DNA from: JAKASX01 sp035534495
GTDB taxonomy: Bacteria; Acidobacteriota; Terriglobia; Acidiferrales; UBA7541
NCBI GenBank assembly: GCA_035534495.1
Contig: DATLRW010000227.1
Coordinates: forward strand, 1 to 7,359
Direction of reading: 5' to 3'
DNA length: 7,359 nucleotides
In this document: positions 1 through 7,063 of the stretch, piece after piece
How positions within the stretch are numbered: the stretch's first letter is position 1
How the letters are laid out: the number at the start of each line of letters is the position of its first letter
Notes under the pieces: model-generated
The model's input: the letters and a program-made list of their open reading frames with translations, nothing else
The model's database searches: none
Told to the model about the DNA's origin: nothing
Program-made: the position numbers and the translations under genes

Positions 1-2816
1 ACCACGCGCCGCGACCGCCCGGTGACCTCGGCGACCTGATCGGTGCCGAAGCGCTGGACGATCTGATCGAGCGCGCCCTGCACCGCCGGCAGTGCGGCGA
101 GGTGCTCGATCATCCGGTCCCGCCGTTCGACTGACTCGCGCGATTGCACCGGCTGGCCGTCGCGGAACACCGGGCGGGAGAGCAAATTGCCCTCGCTGTC
201 GGTGAAGACCTCGAACAGCTGCGTCGGGAAACCGTGCGCCAGGTAGTCGAGAACGTATTCGCGCGGGGTGATGTCCACCTGCACGTCGGTCCACTCACCG
301 GCGGGGATCTCCGCCAGCCGCCGGTCCAGCAGTGCCTCGCCGGTGGAAACCAGCTGCACGATGCACGCGGCCCCCTCGGCAAGATCGCGCTCGATGGCGC
401 CGATCAGCGTCGGCACCTTCATCGCGGTGATGAGGTGGTTGAAGAACCGCTGCTTGTTCGATTCGAAGGCTGATCGCGCCGCCGCCTTCGCCTGGCGGTT
501 CAGCGTGCCGGAGGGTCCGGTGACGTTGGCGGCTTCCAGCGCCTCGGCCAGGTTGGCGTGGATCACCTGGAACGCCTGGGCATAGGCGTCATAGATCCGC
601 ACCTGCTCGGGGCTGAGCGCGTGTTCGACGATCTCGACCTCGATCCCGTCGTACGACAGCGACCGCGCAGCGTAGAGGCCGAGCGCCTTCAGATCCCGCG
701 CCAGCACCTCCATCGCCGCGATCCCGCCGGCCTCCATCGCGGCGACGAATTCCTGCTGCGTCGCGAACGGGAAATCCGCGCCACCCCAGAGGCCGAGGCG
801 CTGCGCATAGGCGAGGTTCTGCACCGAGGTTGCACCGGTCGCGGAGACGTAGAGCACCCGCGCATCGGGGAGTGCGTGCTGCAGGCGCAGCCCGGCGCGA
901 CCCTGCTGGGACGGCCCGCGCTCGCCGCGTTCGGAGGTGTCGCCGGCAGCGTTGGCCATGGCGTGCGCCTCGTCGAACACGACCACCCCCTCGAAATCCC
1001 GGCCCAGCCAGTCGATGATCTGATCGAGCCGCGACGCCTTGCCCTCCCGCTCGGCGGAACGAAGCGTGGCGTAGGTGGTGAACAGGATGCCCTGGTCGAG
1101 GCGGATCGGCGTGCCCTGCCGGAAGCGCGCGAGCGGGGTGATCAACAGCCGTTCCTGGCTGAGGGCGGACCAGTCGCGCTGGGCGTCCTCGATCAGCTTG
1201 TCGGATTTCGAAACCCAGAGCGCGCGGCGACGGCCCTTCAGCCAGTTGTCGAGGATGACGCCGGCAACCTGCCGCCCTTTGCCGGCGCCGGTGCCGTCGC
1301 CGAGGAACCAGCCGCGACGGAAGCGCACCGCGCCCTCGGCGTCGTCGGGGGCGGCGGAGACCTGATCGTAGGTCGCATCCACCAGCCAGGCGCCGGCGAG
1401 ATGCCCGGCATGAGCTTCGCCGGCGTAGATGACGCTCTCGATCTGTGCGTCCGAGAGCAGGCCGGACGAAACGATCTCCGGCGGTAGATGCGGCCGGTAG
1501 CGGGGGCGCGGGGGCGCGATCGAGGCCATGGCGGCGGATTGCACGAGCTTCGTCGGATGCGGCTGGGCGCCGGGGATGGCGATGGTCTGGACGGAATAGC
1601 TCTCGTAGAGCGCATCGCTGATGCGGCCATGCTCCGGCGGCGGTTCCTCCCGGACCTCGTAGGCGAGTGGGGTGCCGGGATCGATCGCCGGTTCCGGACG
1701 ACGGGTCGAGTTGGGATGCGGGCGCGGGACGATTGCGCGTGGGGGCACCGGGCGGGCGGCGGGCGTCGCGACCGGGGGCGCGGACAGGGCCGGGCGCGGC
1801 GGCACGAGGCGCGTCACCCACTCCAGCAGCGTCGCCGCGTCCGGGGCGATGCCGGGACATGGGGGGAAGACGGTCGGGTCCTCGGCCGGCACGCGGTCGA
1901 TGACGGTCAGGTGGGTCTCGACCGCGGTGCCGTGGCGCGCATAGACGCGCCGATCGATCCCGGCGGACAACACCACCCGCCCGCGCCCCTGCAGCCGGAC
2001 GAAATCCTCCCGCCAGGACGGGTTGTCCGGCGCGAGCGAGATGCCGGTGATGGCGACCAGCCGCCCGCCCTGGACCAGCCGCGCCAGCGCCGAGGCGACA
2101 TGGCGAAAGGCCGCGTCGGCCATCCGCCCCTCGACATGCGCCGCGACCGAGAAAGGCGGATTCATCAGCACCACCGAGGGTGCGATGGCCGGATCCAGAT
2201 GATCGTGGATCTGCGCTGCGTCGTGGCGGCTGACCGGGGCGCCGGGGAACAGATGGCCGAGCAGGTCGGCGCGGGTCTCGGCGAGCTCGTTCAGCGCCAG
2301 GACGCCGCCGGCGAGGGCGACGAAGACGGCGAGCAGCCCGGTGCCGGCGGACGGTTCCAGCACCAGGTCACCCGGCGTGATCGCGGCGGCGAGGCTCGCC
2401 GCGAAGCCGAGCGCGATCGGCGTCGAGAACTGCTGGAGCGCCACGCTCTCCTCGGAGCGGCGCGTATGCGTGGGCGCCAGCGCGGCCAGCTTCCCCAGCA
2501 TGGCGAGCATCCCGGCCGGGCTGCCGGCGCGGGCGCGCATGGCCGGCCCGTGCCGGCGCAGGAACAGAACCTGCGCTGCCTCGCAGGCCTCGTAGGCGTC
2601 CTTCCACGCCCAGGTCCCGGTCGCGTCGGTCGTGCCGAACGCCGCCTCCATGGCGGCGCGCAGGATGGCGGGATCGAGGGGCTGGCCCCGCTCCAGCGAG
2701 GGCAGCAGCAGACGGGCGGCGTGGAGGATGGCGGCAGCCCGATCGGGCGCAACGGGCGCGGACGGGGATGTGAGCATGGCCGACCGCTCGGCCAACGCGG
2801 GGACGATGACTGTCAT
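1..2816 (-). CDS. Strawberry notch family methyltransferase/helicase protein (3' end outside window)
   Basis: This is a continuous minus-strand frame of 938 codons that runs off the left edge. Residues 128-133 read QQFSTP, like the motif near the start of HsdM-type N6-adenine methyltransferases. Residues 154-160 (EPSAGTG) match SAM-binding motif I, and N219-P-P-F222 matches catalytic motif IV. A proline/arginine-rich linker follows (about 338-380). The helicase core then shows the Sno-type Walker A GDGTGAGKGR with K513, Walker B/DEAH at D615-H618 and motif III SATG at 658-661. The visible end, about 923-938, has the Sno-like stretch FGTDQVAEVTGR. The rest of the C-terminal helicase half is missing. 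ATG at 2816 is the first ATG after an in-frame TGA upstream; no good Shine-Dalgarno is seen, and a second ATG lies 12 codons in. The likely role is ATP-dependent DNA remodelling plus adenine methylation on a mobile element. Its substrate is unknown. The family assignment is firm; an antirestriction role is inference. Confidence 0.9.
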   Translation of the reverse strand, partial: MTVIVPALAERSAMLTSPSAPVAPDRAAAILHAARLLLPSLERGQPLDPAILRAAMEAAFGTTDATGTWAWKDAYEACEAAQVLFLRRHGPAMRARAGSPAGMLAMLGKLAALAPTHTRRSEESVALQQFSTPIALGFAASLAAAITPGDLVLEPSAGTGLLAVFVALAGGVLALNELAETRADLLGHLFPGAPVSRHDAAQIHDHLDPAIAPSVVLMNPPFSVAAHVEGRMADAAFRHVASALARLVQGGRLVAITGISLAPDNPSWREDFVRLQGRGRVVLSAGIDRRVYARHGTAVETHLTVIDRVPAEDPTVFPPCPGIAPDAATLLEWVTRLVPPRPALSAPPVATPAARPVPPRAIVPRPHPNSTRRPEPAIDPGTPLAYEVREEPPPEHGRISDALYESYSVQTIAIPGAQPHPTKLVQSAAMASIAPPRPRYRPHLPPEIVSSGLLSDAQIESVIYAGEAHAGHLAGAWLVDATYDQVSAAPDDAEGAVRFRRGWFLGDGTGAGKGRQVAGVILDNWLKGRRRALWVSKSDKLIEDAQRDWSALSQERLLITPLARFRQGTPIRLDQGILFTTYATLRSAEREGKASRLDQIIDWLGRDFEGVVVFDEAHAMANAAGDTSERGERGPSQQGRAGLRLQHALPDARVLYVSATGATSVQNLAYAQRLGLWGGADFPFATQQEFVAAMEAGGIAAMEVLARDLKALGLYAARSLSYDGIEVEIVEHALSPEQVRIYDAYAQAFQVIHANLAEALEAANVTGPSGTLNRQAKAAARSAFESNKQRFFNHLITAMKVPTLIGAIERDLAEGAACIVQLVSTGEALLDRRLAEIPAGEWTDVQVDITPREYVLDYLAHGFPTQLFEVFTDSEGNLLSRPVFRDGQPVQSRESVERRDRMIEHLAALPAVQGALDQIVQRFGTDQVAEVTGRSRRV

Positions 2817-2828
2817 GGAGGGATTCCG

Positions 2829-2861
2829 GAGAGCGGGGTTCAGACGCCGGCGGGCGCTCTC
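2829..2861 (-). promoter_or_regulatory. Hairpin in presumed 5' leader of the sno gene
   Basis: GAGAGCG at 2829-2835 and CGCTCTC at 2855-2861 are perfect inverted copies separated by 19 bases. The near arm ends 12 bases before the ATG at 2816, so on the sno transcript a 7-bp GC-rich stem would stand directly upstream of the start. No Shine-Dalgarno is visible between stem and start. It could affect translation initiation or bind a regulator as DNA. Function is inferred from position only, and GC-rich DNA makes chance inverted repeats fairly common. Confidence 0.4.
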
Positions 2862-2993
2862 TCGACCCCACCCGGCTCACCCCGTCCCGGCCACCCTCTC
2901 GCTCTTGCGCCTCGCGAAGGTCTCGTCGATGGTCGGCGCCACCGGCAGCGGCACCCCAAGGCCGCCGGAATCGGCATGGGCATCCCCACTTTG

Positions 2994-3006
2994 TCCCGAG
3001 GCGGGA
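2994..3006. promoter_or_regulatory. Short palindrome, possible operator
   Basis: TCCCG at 2994-2998 and CGGGA at 3002-3006 are inverted copies around a 3-base centre. The palindrome overlaps the -10-like GATAAT at 3005-3010 and lies where base composition starts to change. It could be an operator for either divergent gene. At 5 bp per arm in GC-rich DNA, chance is a real alternative. Confidence 0.2.
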
Positions 3007-3023
3007 TAATGGCGCAGTCTGAA

Positions 3024-3129
3024 TGTCCGTTATGAGGAGAGGTCGCCATTCGACCGACCGCGATGCGACGGCTCAATTGCGCCCATCCCGGTCACTCCCA
3101 ATCCTTTCTCGGCTTCCAGATAACGGACA
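3024..3129. repeat. Separated 10-bp inverted repeat (TGTCCGTTAT / ATAACGGACA)
   Basis: TGTCCGTTAT at 3024-3033 recurs as its exact reverse complement ATAACGGACA at 3120-3129, enclosing 86 bases with no coding potential that I can see. A further partial copy, GTGTCCGT, lies at about 3177-3184. The arrangement could be a degraded small mobile or palindromic intergenic element, the ends of a lost insertion, or paired binding sites in the mcrB upstream region. No flanking target duplication or transposase fragment is visible. Confidence 0.5.
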
Positions 3130-3330
3130 CTCCTATGGTTGGAAGGGCTTGCAGAAGCCGTATTGGCTCTCAGCCCGTGTCCGTCGTTCCCGGCCTTTAG
3201 TCCGCTCCCCGGAATCAGACAGAGGATCAAAGCGTGGATAATGGGCTCTCCACAGGAACACGCATATTCGGCCGGCAAGGGGAGCATGTTACGCTGAAGC
3301 GGAAATCAACGGCAGGGAAACAGGTACATC

Positions 3331-5148
3331 ATGTCTCGGGTTGCGGAACAGAACCTATCTTCGATTTTCGAAATTGCGCAGCAATGGAAGACGCAGAGCC
3401 TCCTCGGTGGCAGGTCGCTCATCTGGCCCGATGACACGATCTGGACGGTTGCCAATCTCGACAATTTCAAGACGTTCTTTATCGATATGCCGGACACATC
3501 CTCCGAGAAGAATTTCGTCCAGAAATTCGAGGAGCAACTGGCAAAGGCCGACGACGACGTCACTCGGCTCTCGTGCGATCTTCTCCTCGTCTATTTCCTG
3601 TTCCCGACCAGCGTGTCGCGGGCGCGAAAAATCGAGGTGATCCGCGAAGTGGCGTCATGGAAAAAGCTGACCGTCGACGACAAAGCCCCGGCCTTTCGCG
3701 GCTTTTGGGCGGGCGTCGGCGATCCGGGCCTTGTTTACAATACCGGCCGCCCGAACGAATTGACCTATCTTGCGCGTTTTGCGATCGCGATCCTTACCAA
3801 GGAGGAGACCGACCGCTCGGCGCTGCTGGACGACCATGTGCGGCTGCGTGAGCTTTTGGAAAAACTCGCGGAGCAGCATCGCGAGGAATTCAGCCGCCCG
3901 CCGCAGATGAAGCATATCATTCTTTATCTGCTTTTCCCCGATTATTACGAACGTATTGCGAGCGAAGGGCATAAGGGGCGCATCGTCGACGCGTTCGAAG
4001 ATGTCATCGAAGGACTGAAGCTCGATCATGTCGATGACCGCCTCAAAGCCATTCGCGACCGTCTTGAAAGCTGGCTTCCCGGCGAGGATCTGGATTTTTA
4101 CTGGAAGCCGCTCCGAGGCTGCTGGTATATCGACGGCGAAAGCGACGGTATCAGCGAGCTTCAGGCTCTGCATATCAAAAAGCAGATCGTTCTGTTCGGG
4201 CCGCCCGGAACGGGGAAGACTTTTCAGGCGCGCCAGCTTGCCGACGGCCTGATCCGACAGGAACTTCTCAAGTTGTGGACGCCCTCGAAATTTTTTGCGA
4301 GCGGCGGGGAAGTCGAAAAACTGGTCGAAGCGCGAACGCATCGCGTACAGTTCCATCCTGGCTACGGGTATGAGGATTTTATCCGCGGCTTGCAGATCGG
4401 CGATGGCGGGAGAACCGAATATTGCGACGGCGTGTTGCTCGACCTGATCGCGAAGATCGCGTTGGAACCGGAAGAGCTAAGGGAGGTACCTATCGTACTT
4501 ATCCTCGATGAGATGAACCGTGCCGATCTCAGCAAGGTGCTCGGTGAATGTTTCTCCCTGCTGGAAGATCGCGATAGCGATGTGACACTGGCTGGTTACG
4601 GCGGCGAAAGCCGGAAAGTGCGCCTGCCGCGCAATCTATACTTCGTCGCCACGATGAATCTGATCGACCAGTCGCTGGAAAATGTGGATTTTGCCCTACG
4701 GCGCCGGTTCCTGTGGTTTTTCAAGGGATTTTCGCCCGATGACTTCATGGCGGTCTGCCGGTACCGCTGGGAAACGGCACCGGTGACGCGCAAGATCGGC
4801 AAGGATTGGGACCGCGTCGAAGGGGAGTTCACAGTGCTGGGCGAACGCGCCACCCTCGTCAACAAGCTGATCAATGCGAGCGAATATCTCGGCGAAAATT
4901 ACCAGATCGGCCATACCTATTTTTGCGACGCTGTGGCGTTCGCCCATTCCTATCTTCTTGCAACGGACAAACGGCGCAACCAAGTTCTTTTCGCCCGGAG
5001 CGGCAAAGCAATCGAGCCGGTAGAGGCACTTTGGCGTTATTCGTTGCGGCCTTTGCTTACCCAATATCTTACCGGCGTGGATGTGTCGGAAGGCAAAGCT
5101 TTCCTGGCCAAGGTCGAAGGCGTGCTTCTGTCAGGGGCCAAGGTTTGA
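3331..5148 (+). CDS. mcrB: McrB-family AAA+ NTPase, motor subunit of type IV McrBC-like restriction system
   Basis: A 605-residue protein with the full McrB motor signature: Walker A GPPGTGKT at 290-297 (K296), Walker B LILDEMNRADL with D393/E394, the NxxD element at N443-D446 (MNLID, the GTP-specificity site of McrB), arginine-finger-like RRR at 457-459 in ALRRRF, and the family-typical YQIGH at 524-528. Family members form hexameric rings whose NTP hydrolysis, stimulated by McrC, drives DNA translocation before cleavage. Residues 1 to about 280 are mostly predicted helix and do not look like the E. coli McrB DNA-binding domain. A segment near 190-215 (ILYLLFPDYYERIASEGHKGRI) recalls N-terminal regions of other stand-alone McrB-like proteins. 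ATG 3331 is the first ATG after an in-frame stop at 3295 and has AGG six bases upstream. Base composition is lower in GC than the sno gene, suggesting transfer. mcrC follows with overlap. Confidence 0.93.
   Translation: MSRVAEQNLSSIFEIAQQWKTQSLLGGRSLIWPDDTIWTVANLDNFKTFFIDMPDTSSEKNFVQKFEEQLAKADDDVTRLSCDLLLVYFLFPTSVSRARKIEVIREVASWKKLTVDDKAPAFRGFWAGVGDPGLVYNTGRPNELTYLARFAIAILTKEETDRSALLDDHVRLRELLEKLAEQHREEFSRPPQMKHIILYLLFPDYYERIASEGHKGRIVDAFEDVIEGLKLDHVDDRLKAIRDRLESWLPGEDLDFYWKPLRGCWYIDGESDGISELQALHIKKQIVLFGPPGTGKTFQARQLADGLIRQELLKLWTPSKFFASGGEVEKLVEARTHRVQFHPGYGYEDFIRGLQIGDGGRTEYCDGVLLDLIAKIALEPEELREVPIVLILDEMNRADLSKVLGECFSLLEDRDSDVTLAGYGGESRKVRLPRNLYFVATMNLIDQSLENVDFALRRRFLWFFKGFSPDDFMAVCRYRWETAPVTRKIGKDWDRVEGEFTVLGERATLVNKLINASEYLGENYQIGHTYFCDAVAFAHSYLLATDKRRNQVLFARSGKAIEPVEALWRYSLRPLLTQYLTGVDVSEGKAFLAKVEGVLLSGAKV
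5132..5148 (+). promoter_or_regulatory. Ribosome binding site and TTGA stop/start overlap of mcrB-mcrC
   Basis: AGGGG at 5132-5136 lies eight bases before a TTG at 5145-5147. That TTG overlaps the TGA stop of mcrB (5146-5148) as TTGA, the same geometry as the common ATGA overlap. No ATG or GTG in the mcrC frame occurs until well inside the conserved N-terminal part (Met near residue 85), so TTG is the best start and the two genes are probably translationally coupled. Confidence 0.7.
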
Positions 5149-6533
5149 GCGAGCGACTCATCATAGCCCGCGACTGCTCGCTGCTACCGCCGCTGAACCG
5201 CGACGATGAGGAATGGCTCAAACGGCTCATCCAGGCGACGGATGTAGCCTCGTGCCTGCTTCCCGTCGGCGCGACGAAACCGGATGAGGAACCGGTTGCC
5301 GTCTATGAGAGTATCACCGGGCGTTGGCGCGCCGGTCGTTATGTCGGCGAATTGCACTTCGAGAACGGCATCCTGCGCATCGAACCACGATTTGGAATGC
5401 CGAGCCTGGTGCGCTGGCTCGGCGAAATCTGGGGCGTAAGGCTGATCGATGGCGGCGGCGCCCTGAAAGAGCAGAGCCTCTGGCTCTGGCTCATTATCGC
5501 GCATCTCTGGAGTGGCCGTCTCATCGCAGCCGCCAAGCACGGCCTTCCGTACCGTCGCAGCGACGCGGTTCACAGAGGCACGGCGCTCCGTGGAAAACTG
5601 CTTCCGGTCCAGACGGCGCTACAGCGCGCCGTCCGCGACGATCATCTCGTCGGCAAGACGCGTATACGCGTCGTCGATCGTCTCATCGGTGAAATCACCC
5701 TGCTTGCCGCACAGCATCTGAACCGCGCTCTCGGCATTAAAGGGCCGCGCCCAAACTGGTTGCCCGAACGCTGCAGGGAAATACTCGACGCCTTGCGATC
5801 CGCGCTCGGCCCGCATTGCGACAAAGGCGCTACGCGCGAGGCGCACGCCATCCGTTACACACCGATTACCGAAAGCTACCGGCCACTCGTCGATCTGTCG
5901 CTGTCCATTCTCGCGCGGAAACCGCGCGTGCCCGAAGCCGGCACGAAAGCGAAGGCGCATGGCCTGCTCCTGGATATGGCCGAGATATGGGAGCTGTATA
6001 TCGCGAAAATTCTGCAGGCTGGCCTGCCGGGTTTGCGCGTGCTTCATACGGGGCGATCGAAGGTCAACTTCCAGTGGCTTTTGACAAGCGGGAGTGGAAA
6101 CCGGCTTCAGTCGCTACGGCCGGATATTCTTATCCTCGGCGAAAGCGACCGCTGCCTGGCAATCGCTGACGCCAAATATAAAAATACGCGTTCGAACAGC
6201 GAGAATATAAACGGCGTCGCTCGCGAAGACCTTTACCAGCTTGCGGCCTATCTCTCGGGTTTCGGCAATGCCGGGCAGCCTCTGGATGGCTTTCTGATCT
6301 ATCCTGAAGACGGCGACGGCCAGGTCACTTCCCGACTGTCGCCGGACAATCCGTGGCGCGTGACTTGGGGGTATGACCGCACTCTCTGGTTCACGTCGGT
6401 CGATGGCAATGATGTACCTGCGGGCGCGGCATTATCCGCGAGTGAGCAGGCGTTGGTAGCGGAGATTGAGAAAGCTTTAGCCAAAGATCAAGATAGCGTT
6501 TCAGGCAGGATTTATTTCAAACAAGGCAATTAA
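5145..6533 (+). CDS. mcrC: McrC-family PD-(D/E)xK endonuclease subunit
   Basis: A 462-residue protein when started at TTG 5145. The N-terminal half is the McrC adaptor type, with blocks such as ENGILRIEPRFG (around 74-85) and LRGKLL (R149), like the RG-rich motif found across McrC proteins. The segment GLLLDMAEIWELYIAKIL (D277, M278) is the usual lead-in to the nuclease. The nuclease core is intact: RPDILIL with D327, then IADAKYK with D342 and K344, giving a PD...DxK metal site. In McrBC, this subunit binds the McrB ring, stimulates NTP hydrolysis and cuts DNA. The frame stays open upstream to 4806, but that stretch lies inside mcrB and shows no McrC similarity. It shares the lower-GC composition of mcrB. 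Whether it targets methylcytosine or another modification cannot be read from the sequence. Confidence 0.92.
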   Translation: MSERLIIARDCSLLPPLNRDDEEWLKRLIQATDVASCLLPVGATKPDEEPVAVYESITGRWRAGRYVGELHFENGILRIEPRFGMPSLVRWLGEIWGVRLIDGGGALKEQSLWLWLIIAHLWSGRLIAAAKHGLPYRRSDAVHRGTALRGKLLPVQTALQRAVRDDHLVGKTRIRVVDRLIGEITLLAAQHLNRALGIKGPRPNWLPERCREILDALRSALGPHCDKGATREAHAIRYTPITESYRPLVDLSLSILARKPRVPEAGTKAKAHGLLLDMAEIWELYIAKILQAGLPGLRVLHTGRSKVNFQWLLTSGSGNRLQSLRPDILILGESDRCLAIADAKYKNTRSNSENINGVAREDLYQLAAYLSGFGNAGQPLDGFLIYPEDGDGQVTSRLSPDNPWRVTWGYDRTLWFTSVDGNDVPAGAALSASEQALVAEIEKALAKDQDSVSGRIYFKQGN

Positions 6534-6715
6534 TCGATGAAGCCGATGCCAATCAGCGATGGTTCATGGAATAGGCGGCTCAGGGCTGTGAGCAGCGCTG
6601 CCAAATGGTTCGGATGCAAGCGTAGAAAATGTGTGGGCAAGAAAACAGGGTGCCTCCTGCCACCGCTCTATGCCCGGCTCGGGTCGTCAACTGCCGACAC
6701 AGCCGGTAACCGCCA

Positions 6716-6733
6716 ATGGCAGCTAATTGCCAT
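6716..6733. repeat. Small inverted repeat (ATGGCA / TGCCAT)
   Basis: ATGGCA at 6716-6721 and TGCCAT at 6728-6733 form a perfect 6-bp stem with a 6-base loop. There is no T-run after it, so it is a weak terminator candidate at best. It is the first of three inverted repeats within about 110 bases. Confidence 0.3.
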
Positions 6734-6758
6734 CGTCTGCTCCAAAGCAGTCAGACAG

Positions 6759-6823
6759 CTATCGGCCAACTTCGGCCGCTGCTGACCGGTCGGTCGATAG
6801 GCAGCTATGGGTGCGAAGCTGCC
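6759..6823. repeat. Two adjoining inverted repeats, possible palindromic intergenic element or structured RNA
   Basis: CTATCGGCC at 6759-6767 pairs with GGTCGATAG at 6792-6800 (nine positions, one as G-U in RNA). Directly adjoining it, GGCAGCT at 6800-6806 pairs with AGCTGCC at 6817-6823 (seven perfect positions, 10-base loop). The two share one base and could make a double hairpin. This resembles the layout of REP/BIME-like intergenic elements. Family membership cannot be shown without other copies from the genome. Confidence 0.45.
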
Positions 6824-7063
6824 GGTGGAAGATCTTCGGGCGGGCTTCCGCGTACCTCCCATCCCCGCCGATTGGCACTGCGCCGGCAATTGGCCGCTTC
6901 GGGTCAGCATCAGCCGGTCGTAGCCGCCCGTCTGGCGTTACCTATGCGGCAGGAACGCGCACTCCAGCTCGGATGCCATCCAATCGGGTCCCGATTCGCC
7001 TGTATCTTCGTTGACCGGCTACGGTCCGCTCCGCCACACGGCCGATACCCCGGAGACCTGATC

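Larger units (their letters stand above)
2817..3330. other. Divergent intergenic region between sno and mcrB
   Basis: The two transcription units point away from each other across this stretch of about 514 bases, so it should hold both promoters. No frame in it gives a recognisable protein. The half nearest the sno gene (to about 3000) is very GC-rich like that gene. The half nearest mcrB is less so. It contains a hairpin next to the sno start, a short palindrome near 3000 and a separated inverted repeat, each listed on its own. I found no promoter with both a good -35 and a good -10; GATAAT occurs at 3005-3010 and 3237-3242 on the plus strand, without a convincing partner box. Confidence 0.75.
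6534..7063. other. Non-coding stretch between mcrC and the cupin gene
   Basis: About 530 bases with no convincing gene on either strand. The frames that are open here have odd composition and no recognisable motif. The stretch carries several short inverted repeats at 6716-6823, listed separately, and repeated small words such as GGCAGCTA (6718-6725 and 6800-6807). A TTGACC at 7011-7016 could be a -35 box for the cupin gene, but no good -10 follows at normal spacing. No U-tracted terminator is visible after mcrC. Confidence 0.7.

Noticed and set aside
589..1860. Minus-strand open frame of 423 codons in another frame of the sno gene
   Set aside because: Arg/Ala/Pro-rich shadow; the true frame on the same strand holds Walker A, DEAH and SATG motifs.
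1488..3035. Plus-strand open frame of 515 codons opposite the sno gene
   Set aside because: Arg/Gly-rich translation typical of a complement frame in GC-rich coding DNA; the minus strand carries conserved methyltransferase and helicase motifs.
3233..3241. DnaA-box-like CGTGGATAA
   Set aside because: One imperfect site alone, without an AT-rich unwinding region, iterons or a rep gene, does not support an origin.
3023..3287. Overlapping small open frames on both strands in the divergent intergenic region
   Set aside because: Basic, low-complexity translations with no motif; they cross the inverted repeat and have no good ribosome sites.
3655..4356. Minus-strand open frame of 233 codons opposite mcrB
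   Set aside because: It is the antisense shadow of the conserved mcrB reading frame and has no recognisable domain.
4806..5144. Upstream extension of the mcrC frame to an ATG at 4806
   Set aside because: It lies within the conserved C-terminal part of mcrB, its translation is arginine-rich without McrC similarity, and a good ribosome site with TTG at 5145 fits operon geometry.
6537..6785. Possible third operon gene of 82 codons just after mcrC
   Set aside because: The start lies close to the mcrC stop with a weak AAGG ahead, but the translation looks like non-coding sequence and it runs through the inverted-repeat cluster. I would reconsider it if homologues were found.
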